Shown: one piece after another, positions 7,820 to 13,079 of the stretch
Position numbering within the stretch: the stretch's first letter is position 1
Layout of the letters: each line of letters begins with the position of its first letter
DNA from: Bordetella parapertussis
GTDB taxonomy: Bacteria; Pseudomonadota; Gammaproteobacteria; Burkholderiales; Burkholderiaceae_C
Direction of reading: 5' to 3'
NCBI GenBank assembly: GCA_945899335.1
Contig: CAMDIP010000021.1
Span: 1 to 13,079, forward strand
Length of the DNA stretch: 13,079 nt
Program-made: the position numbers and the translations under genes
Notes under the pieces: generated by a model
Database searches by the model: none
The model's input: the letters and a program-made list of their open reading frames with translations, nothing else
What the model was told of the DNA's origin: nothing

Positions 7820-8335
7820 TCAGTAGGGCTTGAAATAGTCGAAAGGCTCTTGGCAATTCAAACACTTGCACAATGCTTTGCAAGCGGTGGAGCCAAACGC
7901 AGAGGTGATGGTGGTGTTGGTCGAGCCGCAGAGGGGGCACGCAACAACGTCATCTTGCAAGCGACGGGTGAAACGCACCACCTGCGAAGTGCTTGTGCTT
8001 TGGCAATTCGGCGGGGCAATCCCATAAGCTCTCAATTTCTCTTTGGCGCTGTCGCTCATCCAGTCGGTGGTCCATGCGGGGGCAAGTTGGGTTTTGACTT
8101 GACCTTGCACACCGAGTTGTTGAAGACTTTGCAAAATATCGTCGTGGATTTGCTCCATCGCCGGACAACCGCTGTAAGTGGGTGTAATAACAACTTCAAC
8201 ACCTGTGTCTGACATGTACACGTCGCGCAAAATGCCCATCTCGCGCAAACTCACCACCGGTATTTCAGGGTCGCAAAGTTGGTCTAGTGCAGCATGCACC
8301 GCCGCCATGTCGGTGCGCATGGATTGGTTCACCAC
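7820..8335 (-). CDS. paaD: PaaD, Fe-S maturation-type protein of the phenylacetate epoxidase operon
   Basis: PaaD is a DUF59/MIP18-type protein thought to help assemble or insert the metal centre of the phenylacetyl-CoA epoxidase. It is not a catalytic subunit. Visible features are CDPEIPVVSL (21-30), TPTYSGCPAME (51-61) with the conserved Cys57, PAWTTDWMS (86-94), and a C-terminal zinc-ribbon-like part: Cys133-x2-Cys136, FGSTACKAL (147-155), Cys158-x2-Cys161 and FDYFK. Length 171 is normal. The start is uncertain. GTG at 8335 or 8332 sits behind AAGG and overlaps the paaC stop, while ATG 8320 lacks a Shine-Dalgarno. The second GTG would give the four-base GTGA overlap typical of this operon. 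Confidence 0.93.
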   Translation of the reverse strand: MVNQSMRTDMAAVHAALDQLCDPEIPVVSLREMGILRDVYMSDTGVEVVITPTYSGCPAMEQIHDDILQSLQQLGVQGQVKTQLAPAWTTDWMSDSAKEKLRAYGIAPPNCQSTSTSQVVRFTRRLQDDVVACPLCGSTNTTITSAFGSTACKALCKCLNCQEPFDYFKPY

Positions 8336-9114
8336 ACTGCCTTAGGGTGCGCACGCGCCAAACTTTGCATTTCGCCCAACAGGTAGGTCAAGTGTTCTGA
8401 ATGGATGCCATGGTTGCCACTGGGCACAAACCCACCATCGGGTGGGCGCTTCAAACAAGCCTGCAGCAGAACAGCGTCAAGCAGCTTGTGCCACTCGGCT
8501 CGCGCGTCTGCTTGGGACGCCGTCGCCCCGACACTTTTCGCAGCCTCGGCGTGGGCCAAAGGCATCCAAAACTCTTGCGTGTACGGCATGAGGTGTTCAA
8601 GTGCAGCTTGAGCCCGTCTCTGCGACTCGACGGTACCGTCGCCCATGCGAATCACCCAATCTTGGGCGTATTGCCAGTGGTAGAGGGTTTCTTTGATGGC
8701 CTTGGCAGCAATCGCTGCAAGTTGCGCATCATGGCATTTCTCCAAGCTGGACCAAGTGCCCAGAGCCCACGCGCAGTATAAAAAATTGCGTACCAAGGTG
8801 GTGGCGAAGTCGCGTTGGCCGCTGCCACTGGGCGCAAGCGGCCCATGGTGCGGCAACTCCAAAAAGGTGAAGTTTCTGAACGCTGGCGCATCACGAAAAT
8901 ACGCCAAGCTGTCCTCAGTTTCGGCTTTGCCTATCAATTCTGCTGCGTATTGGTAAAGCAAGCGTGACTGGCCAATCAAATCCAAGCTGTGGTTTGCCAA
9001 AGCGATGTCTTCTTCCAAGACGGGTGCGTGGCCACACCATTCGGCATTGCGTTGACCCAAAACCAAGCAGTTATCCGCCAAGTGCAGCAGCAAAGGCAGT
9101 TGCGGCGAATCCAT
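8329..9114 (-). CDS. paaC: Phenylacetyl-CoA epoxidase structural subunit PaaC
   Basis: PaaC is a ferritin-like, catalytically degenerate partner of PaaA that forms the scaffold of the epoxidase complex. About 261 residues. Family landmarks are LADNCLVLGQRNAEWCGHAP near the N-terminus, ALANHSLDLIGQSR, the long helix with AAIAAKAIKETLYH, and the C-terminal GIHSEHLTYLLGEMQ. The family's metal-binding role is held by PaaA, consistent with PaaC being structural. I chose ATG 9114, whose A is the last base of the paaB TGA (TGATG). A GTG at 9117 is equally possible and would give a four-base overlap. The end overlaps the start of paaD. Confidence 0.95.
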   Translation of the reverse strand: MDSPQLPLLLHLADNCLVLGQRNAEWCGHAPVLEEDIALANHSLDLIGQSRLLYQYAAELIGKAETEDSLAYFRDAPAFRNFTFLELPHHGPLAPSGSGQRDFATTLVRNFLYCAWALGTWSSLEKCHDAQLAAIAAKAIKETLYHWQYAQDWVIRMGDGTVESQRRAQAALEHLMPYTQEFWMPLAHAEAAKSVGATASQADARAEWHKLLDAVLLQACLKRPPDGGFVPSGNHGIHSEHLTYLLGEMQSLARAHPKAVW

Positions 9115-9410
9115 CACATGTGCCCGACTTCGTCGGGGATATCGTAAAAACTGGGGTGACGGAAAATTTTATCGCCAGCAGGATCGAACAATGCGGCTTT
9201 GTCATGGGGCTCGCTGGCGTGTATGTCCGCAGAGGCCACCACCCACAAGCTCACGCCTTCTTGTCTGCGGGTGTAGACATCCCGAGCCATTTGCATCGCG
9301 TGTTTGGCGTCACTGGCGTGAAGACTGCCGCAATGTCGGTGTTCCAAGCCTTGCTTGCTGCGCACGAACACTTCCCACAGTGGCCATTCATGTGAGGTTG
9401 TTGTACTCAT
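9114..9410 (-). CDS. paaB: Phenylacetyl-CoA epoxidase subunit PaaB
   Basis: Small subunit (98 residues) of the multicomponent epoxidase, needed for complex assembly and electron transfer to PaaA; it has no catalytic residues of its own. The family pattern is clear: [20 protein letters not shown] near the N-terminus, then [18 protein letters not shown] and the SLWVVAS segment. The ATG at 9410 overlaps the paaA stop by four bases (ATGA) and has a strong GGAGG site about six bases upstream, inside the end of paaA. Longer in-frame starts up to 9566 only add paaA antiframe residues and are rejected. Confidence 0.96.
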   Translation of the reverse strand: MSTTTSHEWPLWEVFVRSKQGLEHRHCGSLHASDAKHAMQMARDVYTRRQEGVSLWVVASADIHASEPHDKAALFDPAGDKIFRHPSFYDIPDEVGHM

Positions 9411-10408
9411 GCAGCCTCCTTCATTTGTCGGGCTTGTTGTTTCTGCGCATATGCCAGTGCCGCCTCGCGCACCCAAGCGCCGTCTTCCCAGGCCTTGACC
9501 CGTGTGGCCAAGCGCTCTTGGTTGCAAGGCCCGTTGCCATTGACGGTGGCCCAAAACTCGTCCCAATCGATGGTGCCATAGTCATGGTGCTGCCGTTCTT
9601 CATTCCATTTCAAGTCAGGGTCGGGCAGGCTCACACCCAAGACTTTGGCTTGCGGCACGGTGGCGTCAACAAAGCTTTGGCGCAGGTCATCGTTGCTGAT
9701 GCGTTTGATGCCCCAGCGCTGGCTTTGCGCTGAGTTGGGGCTGTCGCTGTCGGGTGGGCCAAACATGGCCAAGCACTTCCACCACCAACGGTTGACCGCG
9801 TCTTGCACCATGGCTTGTTGCTCTGACGTGCCTTGCATCATCACCATCAGTGATTCGAAACCTTGGCGTTGGTGAAACGACTCTTCTTTGCAAATGCGCA
9901 CCATGGCGCGGGCATACGGCCCATAAGAGCAGCGGCACAGCGGTATTTGGTTCATGATGGCCGCGCCATCGACCAGCCATCCGATCACGCCGACATCGGC
10001 CCAAGTGAGGGTGGGATAGTTGAAGATGGAGCTGTACTTGGCACGTCCCGTGTGCAAGGCATCCAGCATTTGGTCGCGGCTGGTACCCAAGGTTTCGGCT
10101 GCGCTGTACAGGTACAGACCATGGCCACCCTCGTCTTGCACTTTGGCAATCAGAATGGCTTTGCGTTTCAAGCTCGGTGCGCGGCTGATCCAGTTGCCCT
10201 CGGGCAACATTCCCACAATTTCGCTGTGCGCGTGTTGGCTGATTTGGCGCACCAAGGTTTTGCGGTAGTGCTCGGGCATCCAATCGCGAGGCTCGATCTT
10301 GCCCTCGCGGTTGATGGTTTCTTCAAAGTGGGCTTGCTTGTCTGCGTCAGTCGAGGCGACAGTGGCATTGTTCAGCGGGGGATTCAGGTCCAAAGCCTGT
10401 GTGTACAT
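9407..10408 (-). CDS. paaA: Phenylacetyl-CoA 1,2-epoxidase catalytic subunit PaaA
   Basis: Diiron oxygenase subunit converting phenylacetyl-CoA to its ring 1,2-epoxide, the first committed step of aerobic phenylacetate breakdown. From ATG 10408 it has 333 residues. A complete ferritin-like ligand set is visible: Glu63 (HSEIVG), Glu93 and His96 (QDEGGH), Asp147 (WLVDGA), Glu176 and His179 (KEESFH). Their spacing agrees with the pattern I recall for characterised PaaA proteins. The start MYTQALD is typical of the family and has GGAG six bases upstream. A TTG at 10420, four codons earlier, is rejected because that GGAG runs through it. It is the first gene of paaABCDE. A palindrome and a TATACT box lie 40-73 bases upstream. 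Confidence 0.97.
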   Translation of the reverse strand: MYTQALDLNPPLNNATVASTDADKQAHFEETINREGKIEPRDWMPEHYRKTLVRQISQHAHSEIVGMLPEGNWISRAPSLKRKAILIAKVQDEGGHGLYLYSAAETLGTSRDQMLDALHTGRAKYSSIFNYPTLTWADVGVIGWLVDGAAIMNQIPLCRCSYGPYARAMVRICKEESFHQRQGFESLMVMMQGTSEQQAMVQDAVNRWWWKCLAMFGPPDSDSPNSAQSQRWGIKRISNDDLRQSFVDATVPQAKVLGVSLPDPDLKWNEERQHHDYGTIDWDEFWATVNGNGPCNQERLATRVKAWEDGAWVREAALAYAQKQQARQMKEAA

Positions 10409-10419
10409 GGGAAGCTCCA

Positions 10420-10441
10420 ACGCCCATGGTCAAAAGGGCGT
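10420..10441 (-). other. Short hairpin in the paaA 5' leader
   Basis: ACGCCC (10420-10425) and GGGCGT (10436-10441) can form a six-base stem with a 10-base loop in the minus-strand transcript. It would begin almost at the predicted paa transcription start and end two bases before the GGAG site of paaA (10418-10415). It may stabilise the 5' end or modulate initiation, but it is short and could be chance. Confidence 0.3.
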
Positions 10442-10447
10442 GGAGGT

Positions 10448-10481
10448 AGTATATCAATTAACCAACCAATCGGTTGGTTAA
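10448..10481 (-). promoter_or_regulatory. paa promoter -10 box with overlapping palindromic operator
   Basis: On the minus strand a TATACT hexamer (10453-10448) has its expected start point near 10441. Immediately upstream lies a perfect 10-base inverted repeat, TTAACCAACC (10458-10467) and GGTTGGTTAA (10472-10481), around AATC. A repressor bound there would cover the -10/-35 spacer. Size and symmetry suit a TetR-family regulator, and paa genes in many proteobacteria are controlled by TetR-type PaaR or by GntR-type PaaX. PaaR is my guess; no regulator is encoded here. No convincing -35 box is visible. The palindrome also contains the TAA stop codon of rlmJ. Confidence 0.65.
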
Positions 10482-11377
10482 CCGGTGGTCAGCGTAAAAC
10501 CTGCTTGTTTGTCTTGCCCCATGAGTTGCACCATTTGAGGCAAAGCTGCTTCTAATTCCTCTTTCAAAGTGAACGGTGGATTGATGACCACGATGCCGCT
10601 TTCAACCAAACCTAAACGCTTGACGGGGTCTCCAGTGACCGCCTCTGGACGTTGCGCACCCGAACGGATTCGCAAAGTGGCATGTAACCAAGGCCGGTTT
10701 GATTGACGAGCCAAGTTTGTTAAATGACGTGGCAAGCTGTGCGCTTGCGGGCGCGGAATGATGGGGTACCAAACCACAAAAGTGCCCGTGGCAAATCGCT
10801 GTAATCCAGTTGACACTGCCACCACCACACGCTCGTAATCGAGTTTGATTTCATAGCTGGGGTCAATGAATACCAGGCCTCGGCGGGTGGGCGGCGGCAG
10901 GTATTTGGGCAGTCCTAAAAAACCATCTTCATTCATCACCATGGTTTGGCGACCGGCTTGCAAAGCCTCGACATTCGCCACCAAGTTGCGGATATCGGTG
11001 GGGTGCATTTCAAACAACTTCAGCTTGTCTTGCTCGCGCAACAGATGATGCGCAATAAAAGGCGAACCTGGGTAGTTCAACAAACCGCCTTGTTGGTTGA
11101 AATGGTCTAGCACTGCGCGGTAGGCCAGCAAAGCAGGGGCCATCGGGCCGGAGAGCTTGGATTTGTTGCGAATCAGCGCCAACAAGCCTTCTTGCGCTTC
11201 ACCACTTTGTTTGGCGTCTAGGCTGTCAAGTTTGTAGAGGCCAGGGCCGCTATGGGTATCGATGGCGGTGTAACCAACCTCTTTTTGTGCAAGATAATGC
11301 ATCGCAGAGATCAAAACCGTGTGTTTTAAGACATCAGCATGGTTTCCTGCATGAAAGGCGTGTCGGTAACTGAACAT
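10478..11377 (-). CDS. rlmJ: 23S rRNA (adenine-N6)-methyltransferase RlmJ
   Basis: SAM-dependent enzyme that methylates N6 of an adenine in 23S rRNA (A2030 in E. coli numbering); formerly YhiR. From ATG 11377 it has 299 residues; E. coli RlmJ has 280. The N-terminus MFSYRHAFHAGNHADVLKHT is nearly diagnostic. Then come DTHSGPGLY (41-49) for SAM binding, YPGSP (102-106), LLREQDKL (112-119), the catalytic motif DPSYE (172-176), RFATGTFVVWYP (194-205) and INPPF (265-269). The usual DPPY is DPSY here. An upstream in-frame start at 11485 is rejected since homology begins at MFSY. No good Shine-Dalgarno is seen. It is divergent from rplM, and its stop lies inside the paa operator, so its transcript may read into paaA. 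Confidence 0.95.
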   Translation of the reverse strand: MFSYRHAFHAGNHADVLKHTVLISAMHYLAQKEVGYTAIDTHSGPGLYKLDSLDAKQSGEAQEGLLALIRNKSKLSGPMAPALLAYRAVLDHFNQQGGLLNYPGSPFIAHHLLREQDKLKLFEMHPTDIRNLVANVEALQAGRQTMVMNEDGFLGLPKYLPPPTRRGLVFIDPSYEIKLDYERVVVAVSTGLQRFATGTFVVWYPIIPRPQAHSLPRHLTNLARQSNRPWLHATLRIRSGAQRPEAVTGDPVKRLGLVESGIVVINPPFTLKEELEAALPQMVQLMGQDKQAGFTLTTG

Positions 11378-11430
11378 ACAGTATCGTAACCCGCCCAAAG
11401 CAAAATAGCTAAAAAGCCCAGTAAATGGCA

Positions 11431-11436
11431 TAGAAT
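11431..11436 (+). promoter_or_regulatory. Possible -10 box for rplM-rpsI
   Basis: TAGAAT lies at 11431-11436, identical to the -10 box proposed for ahcY, and is followed by a G/C-containing stretch. No good -35 is seen upstream, so the call rests on one hexamer and its place between the divergent genes rlmJ and rplM. A start near 11443 would give a leader of about 110 bases. Confidence 0.35.
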
Positions 11437-11491
11437 GGCAGGCTTCGCAGCGAACAAGGCCCCGCGGCGGAGTTTTCATCCCCACCTAAGA

Positions 11492-11533
11492 GGTTCCCAG
11501 CAGAGGAACACCGACCGTGGAAAAGGGCCCCAC
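11492..11533 (+). promoter_or_regulatory. Structured rplM leader, possible ribosomal-protein autoregulation site
   Basis: Two adjacent hairpins can form before rplM: GTTCC (11493-11497) with GGAAC (11505-11509), and GTGG (11517-11520) with CCAC (11530-11533), which encloses a GGG/CCC possibility. L13 is known to repress its own operon in E. coli through the leader. Whether this leader does so is inference; I recognise no conserved motif. Confidence 0.25.
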
Positions 11534-11552
11534 AACCCACTCTAGGAAAAAC

Positions 11553-11996
11553 ATGTCCACATTCAGCGCAAAACCCGCTGACGTGACGCATGAGTGGTTT
11601 GTGATTGACGCCACCGACAAGGTGCTCGGACGGATTGCCAGCGAAGCAGCCCTCCGTTTACGCGGCAAGCACAAAGCCATTTATACGCCCCACGTCGATA
11701 CCGGCGACTACATTGTCGTCATCAACGCAGCCAAAATTCGTGTCACAGGCAACAAGTCCTTGGACAAGATGTACCACCGCCATTCAGGCTACCCAGGTGG
11801 CATCTCCAGCATGAACTTTCGCGATATGCAAGCGAAGCACCCTGGCCGTGCTTTGGAAAAAGCTGTCAAAGGCATGCTGCCCAAAGGTCCTTTGGGTTTT
11901 GCCATGATCAAAAAGCTCAAGGTGTACGGCGGAGCCGAGCATCCCCATACCGCCCAACAGCCTAAAGTGCTGGACATCTTAGGAGCGTCGAAATGA
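11553..11996 (+). CDS. rplM: 50S ribosomal protein L13
   Basis: Early-assembling protein of the large ribosomal subunit, 147 residues. Signatures seen: [38 protein letters not shown], the [12 protein letters not shown] block and the C-terminal [20 protein letters not shown]. The ATG at 11553 ([11 protein letters not shown]) aligns with the E. coli start and has AGGA six bases upstream, so a GTG at 11517 is rejected. The stop overlaps the rpsI start by four bases (ATGA), the standard rplM-rpsI arrangement, so L13 and S9 are made in step. Confidence 0.98.
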   Translation: MSTFSAKPADVTHEWFVIDATDKVLGRIASEAALRLRGKHKAIYTPHVDTGDYIVVINAAKIRVTGNKSLDKMYHRHSGYPGGISSMNFRDMQAKHPGRALEKAVKGMLPKGPLGFAMIKKLKVYGGAEHPHTAQQPKVLDILGASK

Positions 11997-12385
11997 TTGG
12001 TGAATGGAACAATGGCACCGGCCGTCGCAAATCCAGCGTCGCCCGCGTGTTTCTGAAAAAAGGCACGGGTCAAATCAAGATCAATGGCAAAGACATCGCC
12101 GAGTACTTTGGCCGTCAAACCTCCATCATGATCGCCAAGCAACCCTTGTTTTTGACTCAACATGCTGAATCCTTCGACATCCAAATCAATGTCCAAGGTG
12201 GTGGTGAATCTGGTCAGGCAGGTGCAGCCCGTCACGGTATCACCCGCGCCCTGATCGATTACGACGCAACGCTCAAGCCCGCGCTGTCAGCAGCAGGTTT
12301 TGTCACCCGCGATGCGCGTGAAGTTGAACGTAAAAAGGTCGGTTTACACGGTGCCCGTCGCCGTAAGCAGTTCAGCAAACGCTGA
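11993..12385 (+). CDS. rpsI: 30S ribosomal protein S9
   Basis: Small-subunit protein of the 30S head, 130 residues; its C-terminal tail reaches the P-site tRNA. Visible family features are [13 protein letters not shown] near the N-terminus, [29 protein letters not shown], and the basic end [18 protein letters not shown] with the invariant final SKR. The Shine-Dalgarno AGGAG lies at the end of rplM, and the start overlaps its stop. A strong terminator follows about 40 bases after the stop. Confidence 0.98.
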   Translation: MIGEWNNGTGRRKSSVARVFLKKGTGQIKINGKDIAEYFGRQTSIMIAKQPLFLTQHAESFDIQINVQGGGESGQAGAARHGITRALIDYDATLKPALSAAGFVTRDAREVERKKVGLHGARRRKQFSKR

Positions 12386-12424
12386 TACTTTTATGCCCAC
12401 ATTGCGCGGGCAAGAGCAAACAAG

Positions 12425-12457
12425 AGCCGCTGGCAGTCCTGCTGGCGGCTTTTTTTT
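12425..12457 (+). terminator. Rho-independent terminator of rplM-rpsI
   Basis: A 26-base hairpin at 12425-12450 (arms starting AGCCGC and ending GCGGCT) can pair along 12 positions, including two G-U pairs, with a very short loop. It is followed by a run of eight T (12450-12457). This is a textbook intrinsic terminator and separates the ribosomal operon from erpA. Confidence 0.93.
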
Positions 12458-12489
12458 GGTCAAACTAAATGGCCCTGCCTAGGGTATTG

Positions 12490-12517
12490 TTGAGTAAACT
12501 AGGTTACTATTCATAAA
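12490..12517 (+). promoter_or_regulatory. Possible erpA promoter
   Basis: TTGAGT (12490-12495) and CATAAA (12512-12517) are 16 bases apart in an AT-rich stretch between the rpsI terminator and erpA. An alternative -10, TACTAT, lies at 12505-12510 but has no well-spaced -35. A separate promoter is expected because of the strong terminator upstream; which boxes are used is uncertain. Confidence 0.35.
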
Positions 12518-12537
12518 TCAAGATTTTGGAGTGCTCA

Positions 12538-12903
12538 ATGAGTGCCTTAGCCGAAGCAACACCCACCACCATGCCCGAACCCATCGTGTTCACTGACAGC
12601 GCTGCTGCCAAAGTGGCTGATTTGATCGCTGAAGAAGGCAATACCGATTTGAAATTGCGAGTCTTTGTTCAAGGCGGCGGTTGCTCAGGCTTTCAATATG
12701 GCTTCACCTTTGATGAGATCACCAATGAAGACGACACCACTATGTCTAAAAATGGCGTGTCTCTCCTGATCGACGCCATGAGTTACCAGTATTTATTAGG
12801 CGCTGAAATCGACTACAAGGAAGATTTGCAAGGGGCCCAGTTCGTCATTAAAAACCCCAATGCCACTTCTACCTGTGGCTGCGGTTCTTCCTTCTCTGCT
12901 TAA
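12538..12903 (+). CDS. erpA: Iron-sulfur cluster insertion protein ErpA
   Basis: A-type carrier that receives Fe-S clusters and hands them to target enzymes. 121 residues from ATG 12538. The three cluster-binding cysteines are in place: Cys49 in [12 protein letters not shown], and Cys113 and Cys115 in STCGCGSSF at the C-terminus. The block [15 protein letters not shown] is the normal beginning of the domain. A TGGAG site six bases upstream supports this ATG over an in-frame TTG at 12526. IscA is a possible alternative by family, but the ErpA-like tail and the place directly after rplM-rpsI, usual in betaproteobacteria, favour ErpA. It converges with anmK, the stops three bases apart. Confidence 0.95.
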   Translation: MSALAEATPTTMPEPIVFTDSAAAKVADLIAEEGNTDLKLRVFVQGGGCSGFQYGFTFDEITNEDDTTMSKNGVSLLIDAMSYQYLLGAEIDYKEDLQGAQFVIKNPNATSTCGCGSSFSA

Positions 12904-12906
12904 GTT

Positions 12907-13079
12907 TTAAGCGGGGTACAGCCCGCCCAAGACACGTAAGCCTTTGGCACCGGTCACATTAGGCAGGTTGCCAGGTAAACCTAATACAAACTGTCTTGCC
13001 AGCCAGGCAAACGCAGCCGCCTCAACTTGCAACGGTGGCAAGCCATGGGACGCTGTCGTGCTGACTTCAACCTTGGGCA
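12907..13079 (-). CDS. anmK: Anhydro-N-acetylmuramic acid kinase, C-terminal fragment (cut by window edge)
   Basis: Only the last 56 codons before the TAA are in the window. The end reads [10 protein letters not shown], then [13 protein letters not shown], then VLGGLYPA at the C-terminus. I recognise this as the conserved tail of AnmK, which phosphorylates and opens 1,6-anhydro-MurNAc during cell-wall recycling. The alanine-rich EAAAFAWLA helix and LPGNLP-x-VTGA motif are the key evidence. The catalytic domain lies outside, so completeness cannot be judged. It converges on erpA without a visible terminator. Confidence 0.9.
   Translation of the reverse strand, partial: PKVEVSTTASHGLPPLQVEAAAFAWLARQFVLGLPGNLPNVTGAKGLRVLGGLYPA

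Noticed and set aside
10409..10420. TTG start for paaA at 10420
   Set aside because: The GGAG ribosome-binding site for ATG 10408 lies within those codons, and family members start at MYTQ.
9687..10555. Open frames of about 200-230 codons overlapping paaA on both strands
   Set aside because: PaaA has its full metal-ligand set; the other frames lack plausible starts and motifs.
11378..11485. Upstream start for rlmJ at 11485
   Set aside because: RlmJ homology begins exactly at MFSYRH (11377), and the extension would overlap the rplM leader and promoter.
11517..11552. GTG start for rplM at 11517
   Set aside because: L13 homology starts at ATG 11553, which has its own AGGA site.
1..13079. CRISPR arrays, insertion sequences, tRNA/rRNA genes, prophage or defence genes
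   Set aside because: No direct-repeat arrays, transposase motifs, terminal repeats or RNA gene signatures were seen; nearly all bases are explained by conserved chromosomal genes.

Overview
The window looks like ordinary chromosomal backbone of a betaproteobacterium, most likely a Comamonadaceae/Burkholderiales member (Limnohabitans- or Rhodoferax-like). This is inferred from the SAH-riboswitch/ahcY/tlyA-family/metF operon, the rplM-rpsI-erpA order, protein style and moderate GC. I see no mobile element, CRISPR array, tRNA or rRNA, and no sign of horizontal transfer.

Layout. (1) 1-3422, minus strand: a membrane-bound hybrid histidine kinase followed 25 bases later by prfC (release factor 3), whose last codons lie beyond the left edge. 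(2) 3508-6726, plus strand: a sigma70-like promoter, a SAH (S-adenosylhomocysteine) riboswitch, then the tightly packed operon ahcY - tlyA-family methyltransferase - metF. These genes remove SAH, use SAM, and supply the methyl group for methionine regeneration. (3) 6730-10408, minus strand: paaABCDE, the phenylacetyl-CoA epoxidase subunits, with overlapping start and stop codons. A 24-base palindrome next to a TATACT -10 box sits just upstream and overlaps the stop codon of rlmJ. (4) 10478-11377, minus strand: rlmJ, a 23S rRNA adenine methyltransferase. (5) 11431-12457, plus strand: promoter and leader, rplM (L13), rpsI (S9) and a strong intrinsic terminator. (6) 12490-12903, plus strand: erpA, a Fe-S cluster carrier. 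(7) 12907-13079, minus strand: the C-terminal end of anmK, running off the right edge.

The strongest regulatory signals are the SAH riboswitch and the paa operator. In the riboswitch, the 3' strand of aptamer stem P1 can pair instead with the ahcY ribosome-binding site, which gives a concrete model for an ON switch. The paa palindrome fits a TetR-type repressor site (PaaR-like is a guess); no regulator gene is in the window. I found no convincing new multi-gene system. The items most worth a second look are the riboswitch expression platform, the operator embedded in the rlmJ stop codon, and the orphan hybrid kinase ahead of prfC.
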